Origin: an uncultured Acidobacteriota bacterium
GTDB lineage: Bacteria > Acidobacteriota > Blastocatellia > RBC074
DNA length: 55,928 nucleotides
NCBI GenBank assembly: GCA_902825875.1
Contig: CADECP010000046.1
Location: 1 to 55,928, forward strand
Reading direction: 5' to 3'
The translations under genes were made by a program, and so were the position numbers. How positions within the stretch are numbered: the first letter of the stretch is position 1; the number at the start of each line of letters is the position of its first letter. The notes under the pieces were generated by a model. It was not told where the DNA came from and searched no databases. It worked only from the letters and a program-made list of their open reading frames with translations. This document shows, in pieces, positions 8,552 to 16,615 of this stretch.

Positions 8552-9649
8552 ATGGGAATTCAGCTTTCCATTCAAGAAAATGTCTCGCTTGCTCCGCTGA
8601 CCACGCTGAGCATCGGAGGAGCGGCCCGCCTTTTTGTCGAAGCCGCCAGCGAAGCCGAATTGATCGCGGCGATGGAGCTTGCTGAAACGCGCGGCTTGCC
8701 GGTCTTCATTCTGGGCGGCGGCAGCAACGTGCTCATCAGCGACGAAGGCTTTCCGGGCTTGGTCATCCGTGTGGCGATCAAAGGCATTTCTGGCAGAGTT
8801 GGGTGGGACAGGTTAATAACCTGTCCCACTGACGAAAACCAATCTAAGTTGGCAGAAGAGATCACTGCTGGTGCGGGCGAAGATTGGGATGGCTTTGTTC
8901 GTCAATGCGCAGAGCGCGACTTGGCGGGCGTGGAATGTTTGAGCGGCATTCCCGGCTTGGTCGGCGGAACTCCTGTGCAAAACGTAGGCGCTTACGGCCA
9001 GGAAGTCAGCGAGACAATCGTCAAAGTTCGTGCCTTTGATCGGCAAACGAAACAGATTGTCGAACTCAGCAACGCTGAATGCGGATTCCGTTATCGTGCC
9101 AGCATTTTCAATTCCACAAAGCGTGATCGGTACGTTGTGCTGGCGGTCAGCTTCGCGCTGCGAGCCAATGGCGAACCGGCGCTGCGCTATCCTGACTTGA
9201 AGAATTACTTTGCCGGCAAAACCGATCAGCCATCGCTTGCCGAAGTTCGCCAGGCCGTCATCGAAATCCGTTCGCGCAAAGGCATGGTCATCGTGCCGAA
9301 TGATCCCGATTGCCAAAGCGCTGGTTCGTTTTTCAAAAATCCCGTCATTTCCGCCGAAGCCTTTGCCAGGTTGGAAGCCGCCGCAGGCGAACGTCCGCCG
9401 AGCTTTCCCGCTGGTGACGGCAACGTCAAAGTTCCCGCCGCCTGGTTAATCGAACGCGCTGGTTTTCAACGAGGCTACGCCAAAGGCCGAGCCGGAATTT
9501 CGTCCAAACACACCTTGGCCATCGTCAATCGCGGAAATGCGACTGCGCAGGAAGTTTTGGATTTGGTCGCTGAAATTCAGGCGCGCGTGCAGGCTGAGTT
9601 TGGCATTGCGCTATTGCCTGAGCCAGTTTTTGTCGGTTTCAACCCTTAA
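8552..9649 (+). CDS. murB: UDP-N-acetylenolpyruvoylglucosamine reductase
   Basis: A 365-residue FAD enzyme that reduces the MurA product to UDP-MurNAc with NADPH in peptidoglycan synthesis. The FAD-binding GGGSNVLISD is at residues 55-64, PGLVGGTPVQNVGAYG is at about 139, the proton-donor Ser is in SAGSFFKNP, and the C-terminal catalytic Glu is in LPEPVFVG. Between residues about 80 and 100 an extra segment (GWDRLITCPT at 84-93) is encoded by a 27-bp palindrome and appears to be an in-frame insertion into the FAD domain. The 3' end overlaps convergent murA by 11 bp. A start at 8552 is chosen because upstream codons lie in a hairpin repeat. Confidence 0.93.
   Translation: MGIQLSIQENVSLAPLTTLSIGGAARLFVEAASEAELIAAMELAETRGLPVFILGGGSNVLISDEGFPGLVIRVAIKGISGRVGWDRLITCPTDENQSKLAEEITAGAGEDWDGFVRQCAERDLAGVECLSGIPGLVGGTPVQNVGAYGQEVSETIVKVRAFDRQTKQIVELSNAECGFRYRASIFNSTKRDRYVVLAVSFALRANGEPALRYPDLKNYFAGKTDQPSLAEVRQAVIEIRSRKGMVIVPNDPDCQSAGSFFKNPVISAEAFARLEAAAGERPPSFPAGDGNVKVPAAWLIERAGFQRGYAKGRAGISSKHTLAIVNRGNATAQEVLDLVAEIQARVQAEFGIALLPEPVFVGFNP
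8803..8829. repeat. 27-bp palindrome inside murB
   Basis: Perfect 12-bp arms (left arm GTGGGACAGGTT) around a 3-nt AAT centre, translated in frame as part of MurB. It has the same architecture and related sequence as palindromes at 34396-34422 and 50468-50494. Confidence 0.9.
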
Positions 9650-10898
9650 CCCGCTCGATGTTTGCGCCGACTGCGCGCAGCTTTTCTTCGATTTTCTCGT
9701 AGCCGCGATCAATGTGGTAAACGCGGTCAATCCAGGTTTCGCCTTCCGCCGCCAATCCCGCCAAAACCAGCGACGCCGAAGCTCGTAAATCCGACGCGAT
9801 CAATTGCGCTCCGGTCAGCGGAGTCGGGCCGTGAACGTAAGCCGAATGGCCGTGGACTCGTATGCGCGCGCCAAGCCGTTGCAACTCGCTGGCGTGCATA
9901 AACCGATTCTCGAAAATCATCTCGCTGACTACGGCGTCGCCTTCGGCCTGGGTCATCAAGGCCATGTATTGCGCCTGCATATCGGTCGGGAATCCGGGAT
10001 GAACCGCCGTCGTCACGTCTTTGGCGGTCAGCTTGCCGCTGGATGAAGCTTTCAATGTTGTGTCGCCGGTCTGTTCGATCACGACGCCGACCGAACGCAA
10101 CTTGTCCAGCACGGCCATCAAATGCGTCGGATCGCAGTTGGTGATTTCCAGTTCTCCGCCGGTAATGGCTGCGGCGACGATGAATGTGCCGGTTTCGATG
10201 CGGTCAGGGATGATGGCGTGGTCGGCTCCGCCAAGCGCATCAACTCCGGTGATGGTCAGCGTAGGCGAATTGATGCCTTCGATCTTTGCGCCCATTTTGA
10301 CCAGCAGTTCAGCCAGGTCGGTGACTTCGGGTTCGCAGGCGGCGTTAAAAATCCGCGTCGTCCCTTCGGCTAGCACGGCGGCCATCAACAGGTTTTCAGT
10401 GCCGGTGACGGTGACGGTTTCAAACGAAATGTCGGTTCCTCGCAACCGATCAGCAGTGGCGACGATCACGCCGTTTTGCATTTCGACTTTCGCGCCGAGT
10501 TTTTCCAACGCCATCAAATGCAAATCAATCGGGCGCGAACCGATGGCGCAGCCTCCGGGCAAGCTGACGCGCGCTTCGCCAAACCTTGCCACCAAAGGCC
10601 CCAGCGCCAGCACAGAAGCGCGCATGGTTTTCACCAGTTCATAAGGCGCTTCGTAATTTTCGACCGTTCCGGCATTGATGCGATGTGTGCGAAGTTCAGG
10701 AACCAGCGCGGTGGCTCCCAAATCTTCCAACAACCGCCGCATCGTTATCAGGTCGCGGACGTAAGGCACATTTCGCAACGTCACGGTTTCAGCCGTCAAC
10801 AACGTTGCAGCCAAACACGGCAGCGCGGAGTTTTTGGCCCCGCTGATGGCGACCGTGCCGCGAAGAGGTTTTCCACCGATGATTTTGAATTTGTCCAT
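9639..10898 (-). CDS. murA: UDP-N-acetylglucosamine 1-carboxyvinyltransferase
   Basis: A 419-residue enzyme transferring enolpyruvyl from PEP to UDP-GlcNAc, the first committed step of peptidoglycan synthesis. It has the N-terminal GGKPLRGTVAISGAKNSALP, the active-site Cys117 in LPGGCAIGSRPIDLH (the fosfomycin target residue), and the domain-closing EVTDLAELLVKMGAKIEG. An in-frame upstream extension of 38 residues is rejected since MDKFKIIGG is the conventional start. It converges on murB, the next enzyme in the pathway, with an 11-bp 3' overlap. Confidence 0.96.
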   Translation of the reverse strand: MDKFKIIGGKPLRGTVAISGAKNSALPCLAATLLTAETVTLRNVPYVRDLITMRRLLEDLGATALVPELRTHRINAGTVENYEAPYELVKTMRASVLALGPLVARFGEARVSLPGGCAIGSRPIDLHLMALEKLGAKVEMQNGVIVATADRLRGTDISFETVTVTGTENLLMAAVLAEGTTRIFNAACEPEVTDLAELLVKMGAKIEGINSPTLTITGVDALGGADHAIIPDRIETGTFIVAAAITGGELEITNCDPTHLMAVLDKLRSVGVVIEQTGDTTLKASSSGKLTAKDVTTAVHPGFPTDMQAQYMALMTQAEGDAVVSEMIFENRFMHASELQRLGARIRVHGHSAYVHGPTPLTGAQLIASDLRASASLVLAGLAAEGETWIDRVYHIDRGYEKIEEKLRAVGANIERVKG

Positions 10899-11020
10899 TG
10901 GAATTATGGAGTGCGGCGACTCGACGCCGCTTTTCGTTGTTGAAAGAAGGTTCCCTGGCAACCGAATACTCAGCCGATGAAAGCAAAGCTGCGTCCTGTC
11001 GCAGCAGTCCAAATTTTGCG

Positions 11021-11380
11021 TTATTTCAGAGAGAGCGATCGCACAGCTTCAACCAAATCAGCAATCTCGAACGGTTTTTCGATGAAGGCGTCGGCGGCGT
11101 CTCGAATCAGTCTGGCTTTTTCGCTGTTGTGTTGGCCGCTGACGGCCAGAACTTTGATGCGTGAAAGTTGCGGATGCGATTTGATTTGCCGTGTGGCTTC
11201 GACGCCATCCATGACGGGCATGTCCAAATCCATGACGATGATGTCGGGCTGTTCGCTTTGCGCGACCGAAATCGCCTCCAGCCCGTTGGCGGCCTGAACA
11301 ATGTTGTAATCGTCTTCCAGTGCGTAAACGAGCATGCGGCGCACGCCTTCCAGATCGTCTACGATCAGCACTTTAATCAA
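11021..11380 (-). CDS. Single-domain (receiver-only) response regulator
   Basis: A 119-residue CheY-type receiver. It shows the acidic pair in VLIVDDLEG, the phospho-acceptor Asp in IIVMDLDMP, the Ser switch in VLAVSGQ and the conserved Lys in FIEKPF. There is no output domain, so it probably signals by protein contact. The start is a TTG at 11380 preceded by AGAGGTG; a much longer in-frame reading would run through non-coding DNA. No histidine kinase is nearby, so its partner is unknown. Confidence 0.85.
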   Translation of the reverse strand: MIKVLIVDDLEGVRRMLVYALEDDYNIVQAANGLEAISVAQSEQPDIIVMDLDMPVMDGVEATRQIKSHPQLSRIKVLAVSGQHNSEKARLIRDAADAFIEKPFEIADLVEAVRSLSLK

Positions 11381-11384
11381 TTGG

Positions 11385-11391
11385 CACCTCT
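11385..11391 (-). promoter_or_regulatory. Shine-Dalgarno site for the TTG-initiated response regulator
   Basis: AGAGGTG on the minus strand, four bases from the TTG at 11380. It decides the start of the receiver gene. Confidence 0.6.
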
Positions 11392-11466
11392 GAAATTGTC
11401 CGAGCTTTGAATCACCTGAACCATTGTCACAGCCAGAAATTTGAAAATAGAATTTTCGTGAATTGA

Positions 11467-11486
11467 AAACGGCAGGGCTGCCGTTT
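11467..11486 (-). terminator. Hairpin, possible terminator after the Gfo/Idh/MocA gene
   Basis: A perfect palindrome with 9-bp arms AAACGGCAG and a GG centre, followed on the minus strand by TTCAATT. It lies 128 bases after the oxidoreductase stop and upstream of the response regulator gene. Confidence 0.5.
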
Positions 11487-11613
11487 GGGGTACGACGGGC
11501 GGGATTATAGTCGCCGCCGGGAAAACCTGTACAGAGGCGGTGAATTGCGACTTCAGACAAAGACCAATACAGGGCTGGGCAGTCGTTTTTACCCAGTCCC
11601 GCATTGGTTGAAA

Positions 11614-12966
11614 TCAGTTTTTGGAAACCATCTCCGACAACTTCCACGGAGCGCGATATTCTTTCGACACCATCTTTTGAGCTTCCGGGTCGCCGATGAC
11701 CTTTTCGTTTTCCACATCCCAATTGACGCGACGTTTGGTTCGGAAAGCGATGTTGGCCAGATGACAGGCGATCATTGAATTGTGGCCGATTTCAACGTCA
11801 GAGTTCGGGCGTTTGCGCGATTCCACGCAATCCAAAAAGTTTTTGACGTGATTGAAATGCATGTCGCCGCCGCCACCACTCCGCGGTTCGCCAGCCATTC
11901 GATAAGATTTTTTGCGTTTCTTGGTCACGGTTTCCGGGAAAACTTCCCACCCGCCGCGATCCACAACCAGAACGCCGTTGTTGCCGTGGAAAGCTACGCC
12001 GTGATCTCGGTCATAAGGGCCACGTCCGATGGCTGTCGCGTGTTCCCAGATCATCGTGTAATTGTCGAATTCCCAAATCGCCTGTTGCGTGTCTGGAGTT
12101 TCTTCGGCGCTTTCCAGCAATCCGAATTTGCCGCCGACTGAAGCCGCAGCCTTTGGAGCTTTGACGCCCATTCCCCAATTGGCTACGTCAATCATATGAG
12201 CGCCCCAATCGGTCATCAGCCCTCCGCTGTAATCGTAAAACCAGCGAAAATTGAAATGGAACCTGTTGCGATTGAACGCCCGTTTCGGAGCAGGCCCCAA
12301 CCACATATCGTAATCAACCGAAGCAGGCGGTTGTTCGTCCGGCAATTTTGGAATGTCGCCCATCCAATCCTGATAAGCCCAGGTTTTGACCAGACGAATG
12401 TTGCCAAGCTTTCCTGAGCGCAAAAAATCCAACGCTTCGGCGTAATGAGTCGAGCTTCGTTGCTGAGTCCCCATTTGAACTACCCGGTTGTAACGGCGCG
12501 CAACATCAACCATCACGCGGCCTTCGCCAATGGTCAGGCTGAGCGGTTTTTCAACATACACATCTTTGCCCGCCTGACAGGCCATGACGGTTGGCAAAGC
12601 GTGCCAATGATCCGGCGTGCCGACAATGACAATGTCAATGTCTTTGCGGTCAAGCACGCGACGAAAATCGCGCGTCATCAATTCCGGCTTTTGATTGAAT
12701 CCGTTTTCGACGGATTTCGCCGTGTTGGCCGCTTGCTGGTCATCCACATCACACAGCGCGACGCATTGCACGTTGCCGGTCCGCAGCATTGCGCGCAAAT
12801 CACCGGAGCCTTGCCCTCCGCAACCAATCAGCCCCACTCGCAAACGGCGATTGGTTCCGGCCACGCGATCCTGAGACGCGGCGGAAATAGAAATGGGTGT
12901 CAGCGCTGCGCCTGCGATTCCAGTGGCGGAGTTCTGTAAAAACTTGCGACGATTTCGGTCGGTCAT
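11614..12966 (-). CDS. Tat-exported Gfo/Idh/MocA family oxidoreductase
   Basis: A 450-residue protein. The N-terminus RNRRKFLQNSATGIAGAA is a twin-arginine signal with the RRKFL core and a hydrophobic stretch. The dinucleotide-binding VGLIGCGGQGSGD follows, then the signature VEKPLSL with the active-site Lys, and the C-terminal domain with WGAHMIDVANWGMG. Members use NAD(P) to oxidise or isomerise sugars and inositols. Tat-exported versions are abundant in Acidobacteria, Planctomycetes and Bacteroidetes and act in the periplasm, often on glycosides. No sugar gene is adjacent, so the substrate is unknown. Confidence 0.88.
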   Translation of the reverse strand: MTDRNRRKFLQNSATGIAGAALTPISISAASQDRVAGTNRRLRVGLIGCGGQGSGDLRAMLRTGNVQCVALCDVDDQQAANTAKSVENGFNQKPELMTRDFRRVLDRKDIDIVIVGTPDHWHALPTVMACQAGKDVYVEKPLSLTIGEGRVMVDVARRYNRVVQMGTQQRSSTHYAEALDFLRSGKLGNIRLVKTWAYQDWMGDIPKLPDEQPPASVDYDMWLGPAPKRAFNRNRFHFNFRWFYDYSGGLMTDWGAHMIDVANWGMGVKAPKAAASVGGKFGLLESAEETPDTQQAIWEFDNYTMIWEHATAIGRGPYDRDHGVAFHGNNGVLVVDRGGWEVFPETVTKKRKKSYRMAGEPRSGGGGDMHFNHVKNFLDCVESRKRPNSDVEIGHNSMIACHLANIAFRTKRRVNWDVENEKVIGDPEAQKMVSKEYRAPWKLSEMVSKN

Positions 12967-13049
12967 AATTTGATCTCCTTATTTGTTTGTAGAAATTATC
13001 GGGTGGAAAGTCGGCGCGGTTGTACTGCATTGGCGATTACCAGACAAGC

Positions 13050-13973
13050 TCACACTTCGTATTCGGACAAATCATCAGCGGCGTATGTGTCCGGAAAAAT
13101 CGCGCGCGCTTCATCAACCAATTGCCGCACGTCTGTGTAACGGGAACTGAAATGAGTAAGCAGCAATTGTTTGGCTTTGGCTTCGGCGGCGATTTCGGCG
13201 GCTTGAATGGCGGTGGAATGGCCAAAGTGATGCGCTTCTTCGATGTGGTCGTCGGTGTAGGTTGCTTCGTGAATAATCCAGTCGGCGTTTGCTGAAAGCT
13301 TGGTGGCATTGGCGCAAGGCCGTGTGTCCAAACAATAACTGACCACTTTGCCAGGTCGCGGTTCGCCTAAAACTTCAGAAGGATCAATTACTCGGCCATC
13401 GCTAAGCGTGACAGATTTGCCCGATTGCAATTGAGCGAACAATGGCCCGGCAGGAATCCCCAGTTCGCGTGCGTGCTCTACGTTGAAACGCCCCGGTTTG
13501 ATTTTCTCTTCCAGCCTGAAACCCAAAGCGAAAATTCGATGATCCAGCGGGCGCGTGACGACCGTGAAACGTGGAGATTCATAAACCAGCTTTTCGGCTT
13601 TGTCAGCAAAAGACTTTTCGTTGAACTCAATCAGTTTGAGCGGGAAATTGACGAAGCAGATTTTCAGTTTGGCTGTCAGGTTCAGGTATTCGCCGACTCC
13701 AGTCGGACAAGCCAGCGTCAATTCCTTTTCCCGATTGTCCAACGCCATCGAAGACAGCAAGCCCGGCAATCCGTTGAAATGATCTCCGTGCAGGTGCGAA
13801 ATAAAAATGCCCACCAGTTTTTGCGGAGACAGTCCGGCTCGGGCGATTTGCATTTGCGTGCCTTCGCCGCAATCGAACAACCACCATTCGCCTTCGCCAA
13901 CGACAGCCAAGGCGCTGACGTTTCGCCGCAACGTGGGTTTACCGGAACTTGTGCCAAGAGGAATTATTTTCAT
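13050..13973 (-). CDS. rnz: Ribonuclease Z
   Basis: A 307-residue metallo-beta-lactamase-fold endonuclease that trims tRNA 3' trailers. The zinc motif SHLHGDH is at residues 59-65, with FDCGEGTQMQI before it, and further ligands in SYCLDTRP, IHEATYTDDH and the HFGHST segment. Length and motif order match bacterial RNase Z. A palindromic repeat lies directly upstream at 13989-14069. Confidence 0.92.
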   Translation of the reverse strand: MKIIPLGTSSGKPTLRRNVSALAVVGEGEWWLFDCGEGTQMQIARAGLSPQKLVGIFISHLHGDHFNGLPGLLSSMALDNREKELTLACPTGVGEYLNLTAKLKICFVNFPLKLIEFNEKSFADKAEKLVYESPRFTVVTRPLDHRIFALGFRLEEKIKPGRFNVEHARELGIPAGPLFAQLQSGKSVTLSDGRVIDPSEVLGEPRPGKVVSYCLDTRPCANATKLSANADWIIHEATYTDDHIEEAHHFGHSTAIQAAEIAAEAKAKQLLLTHFSSRYTDVRQLVDEARAIFPDTYAADDLSEYEV

Positions 13974-13988
13974 TACCGGAAGAGAATA

Positions 13989-14069
13989 CGGAACAAACGG
14001 AAATAACGGAACAGACGGAAAGCTTCATACAAAAATTTTCCGTTCATTCCGTTATTTCCGTTTGTTCTG
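13989..14069. repeat. Dispersed hairpin repeat, GGAACAAACGGAAATAACGG family, copy 1
   Basis: Arms of about 32 bp (13989-14021 and 14037-14069) are near-perfect complements. Each arm is internally periodic, repeating GGAACAAACGGAAATAACGG-type units. The same sequence recurs at 30859-30953. It lies between the divergent-side ends of rnz and mmsA. Confidence 0.9.
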
Positions 14070-14106
14070 TTATCTGATTTTCGCTTTCTTCTGAAGCCTC
14101 TTTTTA

Positions 14107-15588
14107 TTACCAGCCAAGCACTCGTTTCCCGGGTCCATCCCACCTACTCAGCACGACTTTGTTGTGTGTGTAAAAGTGGAAGCCTTCGGCTCCCTGAATG
14201 TGCAGATCGCCAAAAAAAGACTGGTTCCAGCCGGTGAATGGGAAAATCGCCATCGGAGCCGGAACTCCCACATTGACGCCGATCATTCCGCAGTTGGCAT
14301 AACGCGCAAACGTCCTGGCCGCTCCGCCGTCGCGCGTGAAAATCACTGCACCGTTGCCGTATTGCGACTGGTTGGCCTGGGCAATGGCGTCGCTTAAATC
14401 TTCCATTCGCATGACTGACAACACCGGGCCAAAAATTTCATCCCGGACAATCTGCATTTGCGGAGCGACGTAATCGAAGATCGTCGGCCCGACGAAAAAT
14501 CCCGCGCCGGATTCGGTTGGTTGAACCGCGCGCCCGTCGGTGTTCAGCTTCGCGCCTTCCTTCAGTCCGAGTTCGATGTAATTGCGAATACGGTCGTGAG
14601 CCAGCGGATCAATCACTGGCCCCATATCAACCGCTGAATTGCCGTCTGTCGGCCCGACTTTCATTTTCGCCGCCGAATCGTGCAACCGTTCTAGCATTGG
14701 ATCAGCCGCTTTGCCGACGGCGACGGCGATGCTGCCAGCCATGCAACGTTGACCGCTGCATCCGAAAGCCGCGCCCATAATCTGATTCGTCGCAGCGTCG
14801 AAATCGGCGTCAGGCATGACCAGCATGTAATTCTTGGCTCCGCCTGCAGCCTGAACTCGTTTACCGTTGGCCGTGCCGGTTTCGTAAATGTATTTGGCGA
14901 CGGTCGTCGAACCGACAAAGCTGATGGCCGCAACGTCAGGATGCGTTAGCAAAGCGTCAACCGTTTGATTGCCGCCGTGAACAACGTTGAACACGCCTTT
15001 GGGCAAACCGGCTTCGGTCAGCAATTCAGCCAGTCGCATTGGAGTCAACGGCACTTTCGGCGAAGGTTTTAAGATGAACGTGTTGCCGCAGGCAATCGCA
15101 ATCGGAAACATCCACAGCGGAACCATCGCCGGAAAGTTGAACGGAGTGATGCCTACGCAAACTCCCAGCGGATGCCGTTCAACGCGGCCATCAATTCCGC
15201 GCGCCACTTGATCCAGCGACTGCCCCATCAACAGCGTCGGCGCGTGGCAAGCGAGTTCAACCATTTCAATGCCGCGCCGGATGTCGCCTTTGGCTTCTTC
15301 GTGCGTCTTGCCGTGTTCGCGCGTCACCAATCGAGCGAGTTCTTCAAAATGCTGTTCCAGCAAATTCACAAAGCGAAACATGACGCGCGCTCGTTCTACC
15401 ACAGGCGTGTCCGCCCAATCCGGGAAAGCGGCTTTGGCGACTTGCACGGCTTGAGCAACCGTCGTCGCATCGCTGTCCGGCGTTTGAGCAATCAACTCTC
15501 CGCGCGAAGGGTTGTAAACCGGCGTAAAGTTCGTGGCGCTGGCGGTCAGCAAACCGCCGCCGATGTAGTTCTGACAAATCGTGCTCAT
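14107..15588 (-). CDS. mmsA: Methylmalonate/malonate-semialdehyde dehydrogenase (CoA-acylating)
   Basis: A 493-residue aldehyde dehydrogenase. The catalytic nucleophile is Cys282 in GQRCMAGS, the cofactor region is FVGSTTVAKYIY, and the usual general-base Glu of ELGGK enzymes is absent, replaced by GGAKN at 249-253. That absence is diagnostic of CoA-acylating methylmalonate-semialdehyde dehydrogenases. They turn methylmalonate or malonate semialdehyde into propionyl- or acetyl-CoA in valine, thymine and beta-alanine breakdown. That fits the nucleobase-type catabolic genes upstream on the same strand. The ATG overlaps the stop of the broken PIN gene (ATGA), with GGAAG serving as ribosome site inside it. 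Confidence 0.93.
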   Translation of the reverse strand: MSTICQNYIGGGLLTASATNFTPVYNPSRGELIAQTPDSDATTVAQAVQVAKAAFPDWADTPVVERARVMFRFVNLLEQHFEELARLVTREHGKTHEEAKGDIRRGIEMVELACHAPTLLMGQSLDQVARGIDGRVERHPLGVCVGITPFNFPAMVPLWMFPIAIACGNTFILKPSPKVPLTPMRLAELLTEAGLPKGVFNVVHGGNQTVDALLTHPDVAAISFVGSTTVAKYIYETGTANGKRVQAAGGAKNYMLVMPDADFDAATNQIMGAAFGCSGQRCMAGSIAVAVGKAADPMLERLHDSAAKMKVGPTDGNSAVDMGPVIDPLAHDRIRNYIELGLKEGAKLNTDGRAVQPTESGAGFFVGPTIFDYVAPQMQIVRDEIFGPVLSVMRMEDLSDAIAQANQSQYGNGAVIFTRDGGAARTFARYANCGMIGVNVGVPAPMAIFPFTGWNQSFFGDLHIQGAEGFHFYTHNKVVLSRWDGPGKRVLGW

Positions 15589-16078
15589 TGTTCACTTCCT
15601 TTCAAGCTTTCTTCAATTTCCTGAAGCAGGGCGACAGGCGTTCCAACTCGCAATAGTGGAAAGCGGCGGTGAAAGTCTGCGCTTGTTTTCAGGCTTGGCT
15701 TCATCAGGTCAAGCAGATCGTTATCCAGGCTGACGATGTATTTGGCATCCACTGCCAAGGCCAGATTGATATATGGCTCATCTTCAGGATCGCGTTCGTA
15801 ACGAAATTCCTCTGGCACGTTCGAATGGCAATTGCTAAAGCTGCGATCTCTTCAACAAAAGCGTCAATGCGTTCTGTCGTCAGGTCAGGCACAAGTTGTT
15901 TGAAGCGAGGGCGGTTCAGCACATCTACCACTTCCGCCAGAATTGTTTGGGAAACAAAAAGAGTGATTTGGCCGGTGGCTACCAACGCTTTGCACTTTGC
16001 TGCTGAACCTCTGGGGTTCAACAGCATTTGAACAAAGATGTTGCAGTCAAATACCGCTTTGAGCGGGAATGGAGTCAT
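15585..16078 (-). pseudogene. PIN-domain toxin, frameshifted
   Basis: Two reading frames together give a PIN_3-type ribonuclease toxin. Frame one (from 16078) encodes LKAVFDCNIFVQMLLNP with the first catalytic Asp and goes on to LAIAIRT. Frame two resumes at about 15818 with PEEFRYERDPEDEPYINLAL and ends in LSLDNDLLDLMKP with the terminal acidic residues. One missing base around 15818-15822 separates them. It follows its antitoxin by three bases. Inactivation, or a sequencing error, cannot be told apart here. Confidence 0.8.
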
Positions 16079-16081
16079 TGC

Positions 16082-16333
16082 TTACTCCTCGCCATGTTTT
16101 TCACGCCATATCGCCCGCCGCTCTTCTTTGACCAGAGCCGTCAATTCCTGCTCAGTCATTCCGGTTTTGGCGAATTGTCGGCGGATGGGAGCGAGTAATT
16201 CGTCCAGAGATGGTTTTTTTAACGCTAATTCCACTGCGTTGATAACATACGATTCGACATTTCCTCCAAAGCGCGCAGTCGCTTGTTGGATTTTGGTTTC
16301 CAGTTCGCTTGGCAATGTAACAGTCAAACTCAT
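16082..16333 (-). CDS. Ribbon-helix-helix-like antitoxin of the PIN module
   Basis: An 83-residue protein. The N-terminus MSLTVTLPSELETKIQQATA resembles a ribbon-helix-helix DNA-binding strand and helix. The C-terminus LTALVKEERRAIWREKHGEE is charged and likely wraps the toxin. AAGGAGAA precedes the ATG. The gene ends three bases before the PIN toxin start, the normal antitoxin-first order. Such antitoxins usually repress their own promoter. Confidence 0.75.
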   Translation of the reverse strand: MSLTVTLPSELETKIQQATARFGGNVESYVINAVELALKKPSLDELLAPIRRQFAKTGMTEQELTALVKEERRAIWREKHGEE

Positions 16334-16394
16334 AAGTCATTCTCCTTTCAGGCTGAGCATTATATAGAAGTCAAGAAAATGATTTTCCGATCAG

Positions 16395-16595
16395 AACCCC
16401 GGAAGGGTGAAAAGAAATTAGCCCAGGGTGAAACCCTGGGTACGATCGGCAAAACTACCCAGCCCCGGCAGGGGCGGCAGATTTGCTTTACTGTCAAGTT
16501 GTCTGTCGCCCCGCTGGGGCTTGAAGGGTTATTGGCTTGGTTCCCCGGATTGCATCCGGGGCTATTTTCTTGCCGTCCCTCCGGGACTTTCTTCG
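16395..16595. repeat. Array of GC-rich hairpins of a dispersed repeat type
   Basis: This non-coding gap between the antitoxin and the dehydrogenase FAD-subunit gene holds successive short palindromes: CCCAGGGTGAAACCCTGGG near 16433, CCCCGGCAGGGG near 16463, GCCCCGCTGGGGC near 16508, CCCCGGATTGCATCCGGGG near 16543 and GTCCCTCCGGGAC near 16575. The mosaic looks like accumulated mobile palindromic elements. No gene is seen in it. Confidence 0.8.
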
Positions 16596-16615
16596 GAAAT
16601 TCTTTTTCTTGAAAG

